From contig NC_013922.1 in assembly GCF_000025625.1 (NCBI RefSeq), positions 2,170,001 to 2,234,000 of the forward strand: 64,000 nt of DNA, written 5' to 3'. The position numbers and the translations under genes were made by a program. The notes under the pieces are model-generated. The model was not told the origin of the DNA, did not search any database, and saw only the letters and a list, made by a program, of their open reading frames with translations. This DNA is from Natrialba magadii ATCC 43099. GTDB lineage: Archaea > Halobacteriota > Halobacteria > Halobacteriales > Natrialbaceae. The stretch's first letter is position 1. The number at the start of each line of letters is the position of its first letter. Positions 25,644 through 36,578 of this stretch are shown here, one piece after another.

Positions 25644-25665
25644 CGCCCAAGACGGGATTTGAACC
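25644..25665 (-). repeat. Partial tRNA-Asp 3' end, copy 3 (two changes)
   Basis: Same position in the second duplicated block as copy 1 in the first, but with two substitutions (CGCCCAAGAC instead of CGCCCGAGGC). An inverted TTCAAATCCC follows at about 25691-25700. Confidence 0.82.
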
Positions 25666-25774
25666 ACGGTCGCAGCAAGCTGTTCCCTGATTCAAATCCC
25701 TAGTGCCGTGTTCTCGAACACAGGATACTCGCAACACAGCACGCTGGTTGCTCGTGAGTTTACGTTCGAGAAAA

Positions 25775-25796
25775 CGCCCGAGGCGGGATTTGAACC
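25775..25796 (-). repeat. Partial tRNA-Asp 3' end, copy 4
   Basis: Identical 22 bp, again 131 bp after the previous partial copy. An inverted TTCAAATCC lies at about 25832-25840. Confidence 0.85.
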
Positions 25797-25916
25797 ACCT
25801 GAACTCGCTCGCGGTGCTCGCTCGTTCCGTAGTTCAAATCCGGTGCTGCCGTTCTTCGATTCAGCATGCTCGCGACACCGCTACGCGGGTCGCTCACGAA
25901 TCAGGAATCGAAGAAA

Positions 25917-25989
25917 CGCCCGAGGCGGGATTTGAACCCGCGTCACGACCGTGACAGGGTCGTATGATGGGCCACTACACCACCCGGGC
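25917..25989 (-). tRNA. tRNA-Asp(GTC), copy 2
   Basis: Identical in sequence to tRNA-Asp copy 1, with the same 28-bp spacing to a TATTAAGG promoter box. Together with partial copies 3 and 4 it forms a second block parallel to the first, so the locus arose by segmental duplication of about 600 bp. Confidence 0.97.
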
Positions 25990-26016
25990 TTGCAATGCTT
26001 TCTTTCCCGGTCGGAG

Positions 26017-26024
26017 TATTAAGG
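26017..26024 (-). promoter_or_regulatory. TATA box of tRNA-Asp copy 2
   Basis: CCTTAATA on the minus strand, 28 bp before the tRNA 5' end. Confidence 0.75.
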
Positions 26025-26313
26025 CTTTCCAATCGAACTCGCCTTGGTACGGGGAATCGCCACACAATTCCGCCTCATTCCGCCAAATCGTGGTGGTGAT
26101 TGACACGACCCACAAGGGATTTAACTGAGAATCGGCTACTCACACTCGTGATCGTTCACACCGGTCAGGTCCGCCCGGCCGGATAGCGACGCTTCTGAGT
26201 CGAGTTAGTAACCGTTAAATGCCTGCCGCCGCTACCTCGCTGTAGTATCTCGTGACAGCCGCTTCTCTCCCAATAGCGCACACGCACATCACTGACCTCA
26301 ACCAGACCAATAC
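26025..26313 (+). promoter_or_regulatory. Upstream region of the RNA polymerase operon
   Basis: Gene-free stretch leading into rpoH. Two TATA-like boxes are visible on the plus strand: GATTTAACTG at about 26119-26128 and CCGTTAAATG at about 26212-26221. Either would leave a leader of 70 bases or more before rpoH. No other feature seen. Confidence 0.55.
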
Positions 26314-26541
26314 ATGGTAGACGTAAGCCAACACGAACTCGTTCCAGACCACTCCGTCCTCGAGGAGGACGCACTCGAGGAGGTGCTCGACGAGTACGAC
26401 ATCGACCGTACCGATCTGCCAAAAATCAAACGCAACGACCCCGCGCTGCCGGACGATGCGGCGGTCGGCGACGTTATCAAAATCGTCCGAAACTCACGTA
26501 CAACCGATCAGGCGGTCGTATATCGACTTGTGGTGGAATAA
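26314..26541 (+). CDS. rpoH: RNA polymerase subunit H (Rpo5)
   Basis: 75-aa archaeal homologue of the C-terminal domain of eukaryotic Rpb5. It opens [20 protein letters not shown] and contains [21 protein letters not shown] followed by KIVRNSRTT and YRLVVE, all diagnostic. It sits at the jaw of the polymerase near downstream DNA. First gene of the operon; its stop directly abuts the rpoB'' start codon. Confidence 0.97.
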   Translation: MVDVSQHELVPDHSVLEEDALEEVLDEYDIDRTDLPKIKRNDPALPDDAAVGDVIKIVRNSRTTDQAVVYRLVVE

Positions 26542-28122
26542 ATGGCAATGGAACTTGACCGAGACAAACGACGGGACATTTCGCGCGAATACTTCTCGAG
26601 AGAACGGCTCGCAGAACATCACTATCGCTCCTTCAACGCCTTCCTCAACCGGGGGATGCAGGAGGTCGTCGACGAGAAGGCGACCATCGACACGGACATC
26701 GGTGACAAGGAAGGCGAGGAGCCGGTTCACGTCGAACTGGGCGACGTTCGCGTCGTCACGCCCCGCGTTCGCGAGGCAGACGGCTCGGAGGAACTGCTCT
26801 ATCCGCAGGAGGCTCGACTCCGTAATATCACCTACTCTGCGCCGGTTTTCATGGAGATGTCGATCGTCAAGGGCGAGGAAGGTGACGAGCGCGTCGTCGA
26901 CTCGACCGAGACGAAGATCGGCCGGATGCCGATTATGGTCGGCTCCGACAAGTGTAACATCGCCGGCTTCTCGGATGAAGAACTGATCGAGATCGGTGAG
27001 GACCCCGCCGACCCCGGCGGCTACTTCATCGTCAACGGCTCCGAGCGCGTGCTGATGACCAGCGAGGACCTCGCACCGAACAAGATCCTCGCGGAGTACG
27101 ACACCAAGTACGGCGACGAGATTCAGGTCGCAAAGACCTTCTCTCAGCGCCGTGGCTATCGTGCGCTCGTCCTCTGTGAGCGCACCCGTAACGGGCTGCT
27201 CGAGGTCTCCTTCCCCTCGGTCTCCGGCTCGATCAACTTCGTGACGCTCGTGCGCGCACTCGGCCTCGAATCGGACGAGGAGATCGTTCACAAGGTCTCG
27301 AACGACCCAGAGGTCGTCAAGTACATGCTCGAGAACCTGGAGGAAGCGGAGGTCCAGACCGAGGAAGGGGCCATCGAGGCGCTCGGGAAGCGCGTCGCGT
27401 CGGGCCAGGGGAAAAACTACCAGCTCAAGCGCGCCAACTACGTCATCGACCGCTACCTCCTGCCGCATCTTCACGAGGAGGGCGTCGAGGAGGAAGACGT
27501 TCGGATCAACAAGGCCCACTACCTCTGTCGGATGGCCGAAGCCTGCTTCGAACTCGCACTCGGTCGCCGCGAGTCCGACGACAAGGACCACTACGCCAAC
27601 AAGCGTCTCAAAGTGTCCGGCGATCTGATGAAGGACCTCTTCCGGACGGCACTGAACAAACTGGCACGTGACGTGAAGTACCAGCTCGAGCGCGCCAACA
27701 TGCGTAATCGGAATCTTTCCGTTTCGACTGTCGTTCGCTCGGACGTGCTGACCGAGCGACTCGAGCACCCGATCGCGACGGGTAACTGGGTCGGTGGCCG
27801 TTCTGGAGTGTCTCAGCTGGTCGACCGGACCAACTACATGGGCGTTCTCTCTCACCTTCGCCGACTGCGCAGTCCGCTCTCGCGCAGCCAGCCACACTTC
27901 GAAGCACGGGACCTGCACGCCACGCAGTGGGGTCGTATCGGGCCGTCGGAAACGCCCGAGGGACCAAACTGTGGCCTCGTGAAGAACTTCGCGCAGGCGA
28001 TGGAGCTCTCCCAGAACATCGAAGATGAACAGGCGCTCAAGCGGGAACTGGCCTCGATGGGGGTCGAGGGCATTCCCGGACTCGAGGGCATCGAACGATC
28101 GACATCCACTGCAGACGACTGA
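26542..28122 (+). CDS. rpoB2: RNA polymerase subunit B'' (Rpo2 N-terminal part)
   Basis: 526-aa N-terminal half of the second-largest polymerase subunit, separately encoded as in halophiles and methanogens. Protrusion, lobe and fork regions are recognisable: FFIVNGSERVLMTSEDLAPN-like, VSFPSVSGSINFVTLVRALG, YVIDRYLLPHLHEEGV, SVSTVVRSDVLTERL, and the fork segment QWGRIGPSETPEGPNCGLVK near the C-terminus. It begins right after the rpoH stop (MAMELDRDKRR) and ends 6 bp before rpoB'. Confidence 0.97.
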   Translation: MAMELDRDKRRDISREYFSRERLAEHHYRSFNAFLNRGMQEVVDEKATIDTDIGDKEGEEPVHVELGDVRVVTPRVREADGSEELLYPQEARLRNITYSAPVFMEMSIVKGEEGDERVVDSTETKIGRMPIMVGSDKCNIAGFSDEELIEIGEDPADPGGYFIVNGSERVLMTSEDLAPNKILAEYDTKYGDEIQVAKTFSQRRGYRALVLCERTRNGLLEVSFPSVSGSINFVTLVRALGLESDEEIVHKVSNDPEVVKYMLENLEEAEVQTEEGAIEALGKRVASGQGKNYQLKRANYVIDRYLLPHLHEEGVEEEDVRINKAHYLCRMAEACFELALGRRESDDKDHYANKRLKVSGDLMKDLFRTALNKLARDVKYQLERANMRNRNLSVSTVVRSDVLTERLEHPIATGNWVGGRSGVSQLVDRTNYMGVLSHLRRLRSPLSRSQPHFEARDLHATQWGRIGPSETPEGPNCGLVKNFAQAMELSQNIEDEQALKRELASMGVEGIPGLEGIERSTSTADD

Positions 28123-28128
28123 TCTACA

Positions 28129-29958
28129 ATGAGCAGCCAACAACGAGAAGCCAAAGTCTACGTCAACGGGTCGCTGGTGGGAACACACCCCGATCCACAC
28201 GAGCTAGCCGAACAGATCCGCGAAGCGCGACGCATCGGTGACGTCAGCGAGATGGTCAACGTCTCCGTCAAAGACCGTACCCGCGAAGTCATCGTCAACG
28301 CCGACGCGGGCCGCGCTCGCCGCCCGCTGCTCGTCGTCGAGGACGGCGAGCCACGCATCTCCGAGCAGGAGATCGAGGCGCTTCGCGACGGTGATCTCGA
28401 GTTCGAGGATCTCGTCGACCACGGCTACGTCGAGTTTATCGACGCAGAGGAAGAAGAGGACATCTACGTCGCCGTCGAGGAAGCGGACCTGACCGCGGAC
28501 CACACGCACCTCGAGATCGACCCACAGCTGATCTTCTCGATCGGCTCGGGGATGATTCCGTACCCGGAACACAACGCCTCGCCGCGAATTACGATGGGTG
28601 CCGGGATGATCAAGCAGTCGCTGGGGCTGCCGTCGGCCAACTACCGGATCCGGCCGGATACGCGCCAGCACCTGCTGCACTACCCACAGCTCTCGATGGT
28701 CAAGACCCAGACCACGGAGCAGATCGGCTACGACGACCGCCCTGCCGCACAGAACTTCGTCGTCGCCGTGATGAGCTACGAGGGGTTCAACATCGAGGAC
28801 GCACTCGTCATGAACAAGGCCTCGGTCGAGCGTGCACTCGCTCGTTCGCACTTCTTCCGCACCTACGAGGGCGAGGAGCGACGATACCCTGGCGGTCAGG
28901 AGGACCGCTTCGAGATTCCGTCCCAGGACGTTCGCGGTGCGCGCGGTGAGGAAGCCTACGCGCATCTGGACGAGGACGGCCTCGTCAACCCCGAGACCGA
29001 GGTCGACGAGAACTCTGTCCTGCTCGGCAAGACGAGTCCACCGCGATTCTTAGAGGAGCCGGACGACATGGGTGGCCTTTCGCCACAGAAGCGCCGCGAA
29101 ACCTCCGTGACGATGCGCTCGGGAGAGAGCGGCGTCGTCGACACGATCACGCTCATGGAGGGCGAGGACGGCTCGAAGCTGTCGAAGGTCTCTGTGCGCG
29201 ACGAACGGATTCCGGAACTCGGCGACAAGTTCGCATCTCGACACGGCCAGAAGGGTGTTCTTGGCCACCTCGCACCGCAGGAGGACATGCCGTTCACCGA
29301 GAACGGCGTCGTTCCCGACCTCGTGCTCAACCCGCACGCGCTGCCATCGCGCATGACCGTCGGACACATCCTCGAGATGATCGGCGGCAAACTCGGCGCG
29401 ATGGAAGGCCGTCGTGTCGACGGGACACCGTTCCTCGGCGAGGACGAGTCCGCACTGCGTGACGGTCTCGAGGAGGCCGGCTTCGACTCCGCGGGTAAGG
29501 AGACGATGTACTCCGGCGTGACCGGCGAGAAGATTGAAGCTGAAATCTTCGTCGGGATCATTTTCTACCAGAAGCTCTACCACATGGTCTCGAACAAGCT
29601 GCACGCCCGTTCGCGCGGGCCGGTGCAGGTCCTCACCCGCCAGCCGACCGAGGGTCGTGCCCGCGAAGGCGGTCTGCGTATCGGGGAGATGGAGAGCGAC
29701 GTCTTCATCGGTCACGGTGCTGCGATGACGCTCAAGGAGCGACTCCTCGACGAGTCCGACCGCGAGTTCATCAACGTCTGTGGCCAGTGTGGGATGAGCG
29801 CAGTCGAGAACGTCGAACAACGGCGTGTCTACTGTCCGAACTGCGAGGAGGAGACCGACATCCACGAGATCGAGATGAGCTACGCGTTCAAGCTCCTCTT
29901 GGACGAGATGAAAGCACTGGGTATCGCGCCACGACTGGAACTGGCAGACGCCGTCTAA
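28129..29958 (+). CDS. rpoB1: RNA polymerase subunit B' (Rpo2 C-terminal part)
   Basis: 609-aa C-terminal half of Rpo2, holding the hybrid-binding, wall, anchor and clamp regions. Visible: [76 protein letters not shown] and the zinc site CGQCG ... CPNC near the C-terminus. Its start is 6 bp after the rpoB'' stop, and rpoA' follows 7 bp after its own stop. Confidence 0.98.
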   Translation: MSSQQREAKVYVNGSLVGTHPDPHELAEQIREARRIGDVSEMVNVSVKDRTREVIVNADAGRARRPLLVVEDGEPRISEQEIEALRDGDLEFEDLVDHGYVEFIDAEEEEDIYVAVEEADLTADHTHLEIDPQLIFSIGSGMIPYPEHNASPRITMGAGMIKQSLGLPSANYRIRPDTRQHLLHYPQLSMVKTQTTEQIGYDDRPAAQNFVVAVMSYEGFNIEDALVMNKASVERALARSHFFRTYEGEERRYPGGQEDRFEIPSQDVRGARGEEAYAHLDEDGLVNPETEVDENSVLLGKTSPPRFLEEPDDMGGLSPQKRRETSVTMRSGESGVVDTITLMEGEDGSKLSKVSVRDERIPELGDKFASRHGQKGVLGHLAPQEDMPFTENGVVPDLVLNPHALPSRMTVGHILEMIGGKLGAMEGRRVDGTPFLGEDESALRDGLEEAGFDSAGKETMYSGVTGEKIEAEIFVGIIFYQKLYHMVSNKLHARSRGPVQVLTRQPTEGRAREGGLRIGEMESDVFIGHGAAMTLKERLLDESDREFINVCGQCGMSAVENVEQRRVYCPNCEEETDIHEIEMSYAFKLLLDEMKALGIAPRLELADAV

Positions 29959-29965
29959 CATCACA

Positions 29966-32896
29966 ATGCGAAACAGTACACCAAAAGACATCGGATCGAT
30001 CAACTTCGGGCTCATGGAGCCCGAAGAGTACCGGGAGATGAGCGCGACGAAGATCATCACCGCCGACACCTACGACGACGACGGGTTCCCCATCGACATG
30101 GGACTGATGGATCCGCGTCTCGGCGTGATCGACCCCGGACTCGAGTGCAAGACCTGTGGGAAGCATTCGGGTTCCTGTAACGGTCACTTCGGTCACATCG
30201 AACTCGCCGCGCCTGTCATCCACGTCGGCTTTACGAAGCTCATCCGCCGGCTGCTGCGTGGCACCTGCCGTGAGTGTTCGCGCCTGCTGCTGGTCGAGGA
30301 CGAGCGCGAGGAGTTCCAGGACCAGATCGAGGAGTCTCGAAAGCTCGGCCGTGACCTGAACGACGTGACGAAGGCGGCGATCCGTCAGGCTCGCAAGAAA
30401 GACCGCTGTCCGTTCTGTGGCGAGGTCCAGTACGATATCGACCACGAGAAGCCGACGACCTACTACGAGGTTCAGCAGGTCCTGACCAGCGAGTACTCCC
30501 AGCGCATCGCCGGCGCGATGCAGGGGGACGAGGAGGCGGGCATCGAGCGGACCTCGCCGGACGAACTCGCCGCGGAGACGGAGATTGACCTCACCCGGAT
30601 CAACGAGATCCTCTCGGGATCGTTCCGTCCGCGCGAGAGTCAGCGCGAGGCCATCGAGAAGGCACTCGACATCGACCTCACCGAGGAGGACACGAACAAG
30701 CTGATGCCAAGCGACATCCGGGACTGGTTCGAGAACATTCCGGACGAGGACATCGAAGTACTCGGCATTGATGCCGACCGCTCGCGGCCGGAGTGGATGA
30801 TCCTCACCGTCCTTCCGGTCCCGCCGGTCACTGCGCGGCCGTCGATTACGCTCGACAACGGCCAGCGCTCCGAGGACGATCTTACGCACAAACTGGTCGA
30901 CATCATCCGGATCAACCAGCGGTTCATGGAGAACCGTGAGGCAGGAGCGCCACAGCTGATCATCGAGGACCTCTGGGAACTGCTGCAGTACCACGTCACC
31001 ACGTTCATGGACAACGAAATCTCGGGGACGCCGCCGGCCCGACACCGCTCCGGCCGGCCGCTCAAGACGCTCTCCCAGCGCCTGAAGGGCAAGGAGGGTC
31101 GATTCCGAGGCTCCCTGTCCGGGAAGCGTGTGAACTTCTCGGCTCGTACCGTCATCTCGCCGGACCCGACCCTCTCGCTGAACGAGGTCGGTGTGCCAGA
31201 CCGCGTCGCAAAGGAGATGACCCAGACGATGAACGTCACCGACCGAAACGTCGAGGAGGCTCGACGCTACGTTTCGAACGGTCCCGAGGGCCACCCTGGC
31301 GCGAACTACGTCCGCCGACCCGACGGCCGCCGACTAAAGGTGACCGAGAAGAACTGCGAGGCACTTGCCGAGAAGGTCGACGCCGGCTGGGAAGTCAACC
31401 GGCACATGGTCGACGGCGACATCGTCATCTTCAACCGTCAGCCGTCGCTTCACCGCATGTCGATCATGGCCCACGAGGTCGTGGTCATGCCGTACAAGAC
31501 GTTCCGCCTCAACACCGTCGTCTGTCCGCCGTACAACGCCGACTTCGACGGTGACGAGATGAACATGCACGCGCTGCAGAACGAGGAAGCCCGTGCGGAA
31601 GCGCGCGTCCTCATGCGCGTCCAGGAGCAGATCCTTTCCCCGCGGTTCGGTGAGAACATCATCGGAGCGATTCAGGACCACATCAGTGGGATGTACCTCC
31701 TGACCCACGACAACCCGCGGTTCAACGAAACGCAGGCACTCGACTTGCTCCGTGCAACGCGGATCGACGAACTGCCAGAGCCAAGCGGCATCGACGACGA
31801 AGGTGAGCCGTTCTGGACCGGTCACGACGTCTTCTCCGAACTCCTACCCGACGATCTGAACCTCGACTTCACCGGCACCGTCGGCGAGAAGGTCATCATC
31901 GAGGACGGCCAGCTCATCGAGGGCACCATCGCCGAGGACGAAGTCGGCGAGTTCGGCGGCGAGATCGTCGACACCATCACGAAGATCTACGGCAACACCC
32001 GCTCGCGGATCTTCATCAACGAGGTCTCGACGCTCGCGATGCGTGCCATCATGCACTTCGGATTCTCGATCGGGATCGACGACGAAACCATTCCGGGCGA
32101 GGCGCAGTCCCGAATCGACGAAACGATCGAGGACGCGAACGACCGCGTCGAGGAACTCATCGAGGCCTACGAGAACAACGAACTCGAGTCCCTCCCGGGC
32201 CGGACGCTCGACGAGACACTCGAGATGAAGATCATGCAGACGCTCTCGCGTGCGCGTGACAACGCTGGTAACATCGCAGACGAGCACTTCGATGACGAGA
32301 ACCCGGCGGTTGTCATGGCCAACTCCGGTGCGCGTGGGTCGATGCTCAACCTGACGCAGATGGCCGGTGCAGTCGGTCAGCAGGCAGTTCGGGGCGAGCG
32401 AATCAACCGCGGCTACGAGGACCGCACGCTCAGCCACTACAAGCCAAACGACCTCTCTGCGGAGGCCCACGGCTTCGTGGAGAACTCTTACACGTCGGGG
32501 CTGACCCCGCGGGAATTCTTCTTCCACGCGATGGGTGGCCGCGAGGGTCTGGTCGACACGGCAGTCCGGACCTCGAAGTCCGGCTACCTGCAGCGTCGCC
32601 TGATTAACGCGCTCTCGGAACTCGAAGCGCAGTACGACGGCACTGTTCGGGACACCTCGGACACGATCGTCCAGTTCGAGTTCGGCGAGGACGGCACCTC
32701 GCCGGTGAAAGTCTCCTCGGGTGACGACAACGACATCGATGTCGAGCAGATCGCAGACCGTGTGCTCGACTCGGAGTTCGCCTCCGAGGCCGAGAAGGAA
32801 GAATTCCTCGGCACGAAGCGCCAGCCGACGAACCTCTCCGAGCACGCCGATACTCGCTTTGTCGAGGAGACAGAGGAGGTGACCTCCGATGACTGA
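29966..32896 (+). CDS. rpoA1: RNA polymerase subunit A' (Rpo1 N-terminal part)
   Basis: 976-aa N-terminal portion of the largest subunit, containing the catalytic centre. The magnesium-binding [12 protein letters not shown] motif lies near residue 526. Zinc sites appear early ([17 protein letters not shown] and CRECSR ... CPFCGE). Other landmarks: [20 protein letters not shown] and the bridge-helix/trigger-loop entry [20 protein letters not shown]. The gene overlaps rpoA'' by 8 bp, as is usual for this split. An insertion at about residues 170-260 is typical of halophiles. Confidence 0.98.
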   Translation: MRNSTPKDIGSINFGLMEPEEYREMSATKIITADTYDDDGFPIDMGLMDPRLGVIDPGLECKTCGKHSGSCNGHFGHIELAAPVIHVGFTKLIRRLLRGTCRECSRLLLVEDEREEFQDQIEESRKLGRDLNDVTKAAIRQARKKDRCPFCGEVQYDIDHEKPTTYYEVQQVLTSEYSQRIAGAMQGDEEAGIERTSPDELAAETEIDLTRINEILSGSFRPRESQREAIEKALDIDLTEEDTNKLMPSDIRDWFENIPDEDIEVLGIDADRSRPEWMILTVLPVPPVTARPSITLDNGQRSEDDLTHKLVDIIRINQRFMENREAGAPQLIIEDLWELLQYHVTTFMDNEISGTPPARHRSGRPLKTLSQRLKGKEGRFRGSLSGKRVNFSARTVISPDPTLSLNEVGVPDRVAKEMTQTMNVTDRNVEEARRYVSNGPEGHPGANYVRRPDGRRLKVTEKNCEALAEKVDAGWEVNRHMVDGDIVIFNRQPSLHRMSIMAHEVVVMPYKTFRLNTVVCPPYNADFDGDEMNMHALQNEEARAEARVLMRVQEQILSPRFGENIIGAIQDHISGMYLLTHDNPRFNETQALDLLRATRIDELPEPSGIDDEGEPFWTGHDVFSELLPDDLNLDFTGTVGEKVIIEDGQLIEGTIAEDEVGEFGGEIVDTITKIYGNTRSRIFINEVSTLAMRAIMHFGFSIGIDDETIPGEAQSRIDETIEDANDRVEELIEAYENNELESLPGRTLDETLEMKIMQTLSRARDNAGNIADEHFDDENPAVVMANSGARGSMLNLTQMAGAVGQQAVRGERINRGYEDRTLSHYKPNDLSAEAHGFVENSYTSGLTPREFFFHAMGGREGLVDTAVRTSKSGYLQRRLINALSELEAQYDGTVRDTSDTIVQFEFGEDGTSPVKVSSGDDNDIDVEQIADRVLDSEFASEAEKEEFLGTKRQPTNLSEHADTRFVEETEEVTSDD

Positions 32897-34088
32897 GGTC
32901 GACTACGCCGTCGACGACGACATGATTGCGGTCGTCGAGGACGCCGACCTGCCGCGTCGGCTCAAGGACAACGTCTACGAGACACTCGAGGACCGTGGCG
33001 ACGCGACCGTCGAGGATGCGGACGAACTCGCGAAGGCCGTCGAAGCCCGCTACGTCGATACGCGCGTCGAGCCGCTCGACCCCGTCGGCACTGTCTCGGC
33101 ACAGTCGATCGGGGAGCCGGGGACGCAGCTGACGATGAACACGTTCCACTACGCGGGGGTCGCAGAGATCGACGTGACCCAGGGGCTGCCACGGCTGATC
33201 GAGCTGGTCGACGCCCGCAAGACCCCTGACACGCCGATGATGACGGTCTACCTCGAGGACGAGTACGCGACCGAACGCGAACGCGCTCACGAGGTCGTCT
33301 GGAACATTGAGGCGACGAAGATTCTCGCACTGGGTGACGTCTCGACGAACGTCGCCGATATGCGCGTCCAGATCTCGCTCAACCGCGATACCTTAGAAGA
33401 GCGCATGATCACGCCCGAGGAGGTCGCCGAGATCATCGAGGACAACCTCGGCGTGAGCACGGTTCAGCAGGGGACTGACATCCAGTTCGGACCAGAAGAG
33501 CCGTCCTACCGGGACCTGCTCCAGCTCGTCGAGGAACTGCGTGAGATCACGTTCAAGGGAATCGAGGAGATTTCTCGCGTCGTCATCCGCCGTGAGGAGA
33601 TGGACGACGGCGACGAGCAGTTCGTCCTCTACACCGAAGGGTCGGCCTTCGGCGACGTGCTCGAGATCGAGGGTGTCGACGCCTCACGGACGACGTGTAA
33701 CAACATCCACGAGATCCACCGCAACCTCGGGATCGAGGCTGCCCGCGAGGCCATCATCGAGGAGACGAACAACACGCTTGCAGAGCAGGGTCTCGACGAC
33801 GTGAACGTACGCCATCTGATGCTGGTCGCGGACATGATGACCAACCGCGGCGAAATCGAGTCGATCGGTCGCCATGGTATCTCGGGTTCGAAGGACTCGG
33901 TCCTCGCTCGTGCAGCGTTCGAGGTGACGGTTAACCACCTGCTGAACGCGGCGATCCACGGCGAGATCGACGAACTCGACGGCGTCACCGAGAACGTCAT
34001 CGTCGGCAAACCGATCAAGCTCGGGACCGGCGACGTCGACCTCCGCATGGGCTCGACCAGCCCTGAAAGCGGCGGTCAGGCAGACTGA
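32889..34088 (+). CDS. rpoA2: RNA polymerase subunit A'' (Rpo1 C-terminal part)
   Basis: 399-aa C-terminal portion of Rpo1. It carries the rest of the trigger loop ([20 protein letters not shown]), [20 protein letters not shown] with [13 protein letters not shown], and the cleft segment [20 protein letters not shown] near the C-terminus. It starts inside the last codons of rpoA' (8-bp overlap), allowing translational coupling, and ends 3 bp before nusA. Confidence 0.98.
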   Translation: MTEVDYAVDDDMIAVVEDADLPRRLKDNVYETLEDRGDATVEDADELAKAVEARYVDTRVEPLDPVGTVSAQSIGEPGTQLTMNTFHYAGVAEIDVTQGLPRLIELVDARKTPDTPMMTVYLEDEYATERERAHEVVWNIEATKILALGDVSTNVADMRVQISLNRDTLEERMITPEEVAEIIEDNLGVSTVQQGTDIQFGPEEPSYRDLLQLVEELREITFKGIEEISRVVIRREEMDDGDEQFVLYTEGSAFGDVLEIEGVDASRTTCNNIHEIHRNLGIEAAREAIIEETNNTLAEQGLDDVNVRHLMLVADMMTNRGEIESIGRHGISGSKDSVLARAAFEVTVNHLLNAAIHGEIDELDGVTENVIVGKPIKLGTGDVDLRMGSTSPESGGQAD

Positions 34089-34091
34089 TCG

Positions 34092-34592
34092 ATGGCGGTT
34101 ACCCTCGACGACGACGCGCGTCAGTACCTCGCGACGTTCGAGGAGGTGACGGGCGCGGACGGGACCGATTGCATCCTCGATAGCGGCCGGACTGATGTCG
34201 CCGACGGGGGCGAGGCCGATGGAACCGCTGCTGCCGATTCCGGCGGTGAAGGCAACGGCACCGCTGATCGGCTAATAATTGTCGTTGCAAGCGGTCAGAT
34301 GGGCGAGGCGATCGGCCCCGAGGGACGGACGATCAAGCGTTTCGAAGACCGGGTCGATCTCCCGGTTCGACTCGTCGAGAACGCGGCCGACCCGGAGACG
34401 TTCGTCGCGAACACGCTCGCGCCTGCAGCGGTCTACAACGTGACGATCAGCGAGAATAACGACACCGTCGCCTACGTCGAGGTCGCAGACGCCGACCGCG
34501 GTATTGCGATCGGATCGAACGGCCGGACGATCGAGGCTGCACGGACGCTCGCACAGCGCCACTTCGAGATCGACGACATTCAGCTCACCTGA
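34092..34592 (+). CDS. nusA: NusA-like transcription termination/elongation factor
   Basis: 166-aa archaeal NusA consisting mainly of two KH domains (GQMGEAIGPEGRTIKRFEDR and RGIAIGSNGRTIEAARTLAQ). It lacks the N-terminal and S1 domains of bacterial NusA, as expected. It binds RNA and acts with RNA polymerase. Between the first strand and the first KH motif lies a 30-residue insertion rich in Asp, Gly and Ala. Directly downstream of rpoA'' (3 bp). A T-rich stretch at 34601-34608 just after the stop may end the transcript. Confidence 0.94.
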   Translation: MAVTLDDDARQYLATFEEVTGADGTDCILDSGRTDVADGGEADGTAAADSGGEGNGTADRLIIVVASGQMGEAIGPEGRTIKRFEDRVDLPVRLVENAADPETFVANTLAPAAVYNVTISENNDTVAYVEVADADRGIAIGSNGRTIEAARTLAQRHFEIDDIQLT

Positions 34593-34600
34593 GCTATCTG

Positions 34601-34608
34601 TTTTCTTT
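34601..34608 (+). terminator. T-rich terminator candidate after nusA
   Basis: TTTTCTTT begins 9 bp after the nusA stop. Archaeal termination often uses such U-rich tracts without a hairpin. The next plus-strand gene starts 275 bp away. Confidence 0.4.
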
Positions 34609-34883
34609 GTCTGGTGTCTCTCACTGCCCTCGTCGCCAACTGGCGACCGCAGCGTCGCTGAGTCAGTAGTTTGGGCCGCATATCTGCGGTTCTGTGCGTG
34701 CGTAGTCGCCCTCTTTGCCAGTTCGTTGTGGTCCGAGCTCATCTTACTACATCCAGACGTATTTGGAATTCTGACTGAACGTGACCGGCAGTAATCGAGC
34801 GACGGCAGTTCCGTGACGACTGATTTTCGACTGGGAGTATCAAAACCAAAACAATAAGCAGATGCCACCAAGAGAAACAGCAT

Positions 34884-36395
34884 ATGACGGGTACGAGTAA
34901 GCTACCTGCCGAAGAGCGTGCTGTAACCGAACTCGCTATCACACCGGACAACGGGTGGAACGCACTGTATCTCGATGGAGACTGGGTCCCGGCCGGCGAC
35001 CGTGACCTGATCGACGTCGAAAATCCCGCAACGCGTTCGACCGTCGCGTCGGTTCCCTCGAGTACCGAAAGTGATGTCGACGAGGCGTACGCCATCGCGA
35101 CGGACGCCCAGTCGGCGTGGGCGGAGCGACCGCCCCAGGAACGGGCGGCGATCGTCACCGAGGCCTGTGAACTGCTGGGCGAGTATGCAGACGACCTCGC
35201 GACGCTGTTCGCGGTCGAGTGCGGTGGTGTCCAGCTGAAAGCTGACTTCGAACTCCAGCTCGCACAGGGGACGATGGAGGTCGGTGCCGGGTTAGCGATG
35301 CGCGATGGCGGCCGGCGCAAGGAGTCGGTGACGCCGGGCAAAGAGAATCTGCTCGTTCGTGAACCGGCGGGCGTCGTCGGCGTTATTACACCGTGGAACT
35401 TCCCGCTGTATCTCTCCAGTCGCGTCGTCGCACCGGCCATCGCGCTTGGCAACAGCGTTGTCTTGAAACCCGACGAGCACACGCCGATCACAGGTGGGCT
35501 CGTCCTCGCGAAGGTCTTCGAGGAGGCTGGTCTCCCCGCGGGCGTCCTGAACGTCGTTCCCGGCTACGGCCACGAGATGGGTGACCACTTCTCGGGGCAT
35601 TCGGTCCCGTCGGTGATGTCGTTTACCGGCTCCTCGGAAGTTGGCCGCGGCGTCGGCCAGCGCGCCGTCGGCTCCTACACGGAACCGGCGCTCGAACTTG
35701 GCGGCAACAACGCCCACATCGTCCTGTCGGATGCCGACCTCGAACGAGCAACCGACGCCGGCGCGTTCGGCTCGTTCACCCACCAGGGTCAGGAATGTAT
35801 CTCGATCAACCGCCATCTGGTCCACGAGTCGTTGTACGACGAATACGTCGCCGGCCTGGCCGACCGCGCTGCACAGCTCCCGATCGGTGATCCGCGCGAG
35901 GAGGGGACGCTCGTGGGCCCGGTCATCAACGAGAGCCAGCGCGACAAAATCGTCGGCTTCGTCGACGAGTCGGTCGAGCGCGGCGCAACTGTCGAAGCCG
36001 GTGGCAGTCACGACGGCCTGTTCGTCGAGCCGACCGTGCTCTCGAACGTCACGAGCGACATGCCAGTCGCCTGTAACGAACACTTCGGGCCGGTCGCACC
36101 CGTTATTCCGTTCGAGACCGACGAAGAGGCGATCCGGATCGCAAACGATACCGAGTACGGTCTATCGGGCTCGGTCCACTCGAGTGACATCGCCCGAGCA
36201 CGTGACGTGGCCGATGCACTGGAGACGGGGATGGTTCATATCAACGATCAGCCGTTGAACGACGAACCACACGTTGCGTTTGGTGGCGTTGGTGCGTCGG
36301 GGATGGGTCGGTACAACGACGAGTGGATCATGGACACCCTGACGACGCTGAAGTGGATCTCGATCCAGCGCGAACCGCGGGAGTATCCGTACTAA
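34884..36395 (+). CDS. Aldehyde dehydrogenase (NAD(P)+ dependent)
   Basis: 503-aa ALDH superfamily enzyme oxidising aldehydes to acids. Cofactor segment GVVGVITPWNFPLYLSSR, KPDEHTPITGG, FTGSSEVGRGV; catalytic Glu in LELGGNN and catalytic Cys305 in HQGQECISINR; C-terminal FGPVAPVIPFETDEEAIRIA and VAFGGVGASGMGRY. Substrate not predictable. The gene lies between nusA and rps12, which are usually close in haloarchaea, so it is an insertion in the operon region. It has its own promoter region (TATCAAAACC-like, about 34840-34850). Confidence 0.95.
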   Translation: MTGTSKLPAEERAVTELAITPDNGWNALYLDGDWVPAGDRDLIDVENPATRSTVASVPSSTESDVDEAYAIATDAQSAWAERPPQERAAIVTEACELLGEYADDLATLFAVECGGVQLKADFELQLAQGTMEVGAGLAMRDGGRRKESVTPGKENLLVREPAGVVGVITPWNFPLYLSSRVVAPAIALGNSVVLKPDEHTPITGGLVLAKVFEEAGLPAGVLNVVPGYGHEMGDHFSGHSVPSVMSFTGSSEVGRGVGQRAVGSYTEPALELGGNNAHIVLSDADLERATDAGAFGSFTHQGQECISINRHLVHESLYDEYVAGLADRAAQLPIGDPREEGTLVGPVINESQRDKIVGFVDESVERGATVEAGGSHDGLFVEPTVLSNVTSDMPVACNEHFGPVAPVIPFETDEEAIRIANDTEYGLSGSVHSSDIARARDVADALETGMVHINDQPLNDEPHVAFGGVGASGMGRYNDEWIMDTLTTLKWISIQREPREYPY

Positions 36396-36455
36396 TTCGT
36401 TCGCTGTCGGTATGGCGTCCGGAGACGAGAACAGTGCAGTATTCCAGTGTCGCGA

Positions 36456-36523
36456 CGGGGACGGAAACAGCGTCGAACGCTGTCGAAAATCGCCGCAGGT
36501 CAGGGTGCCCGTTTCCGTCCCGT
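36456..36523. terminator. Large inverted repeat between convergent genes
   Basis: CGGGGACGGAAAC (36456-36468) pairs with GTTTCCGTCCCG (36511-36522) with one bulged G; inside it a second hairpin AGCGTcgaACGCT lies at 36469-36481. It separates the convergent aldehyde dehydrogenase and V4R-like genes and may work as a bidirectional transcription stop. Confidence 0.6.
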
Positions 36524-36578
36524 GCCTGTGCCCCTTTTCGTGTTTGTGTTCACGCCCGCGAAAGTTGCACTGACTCCG

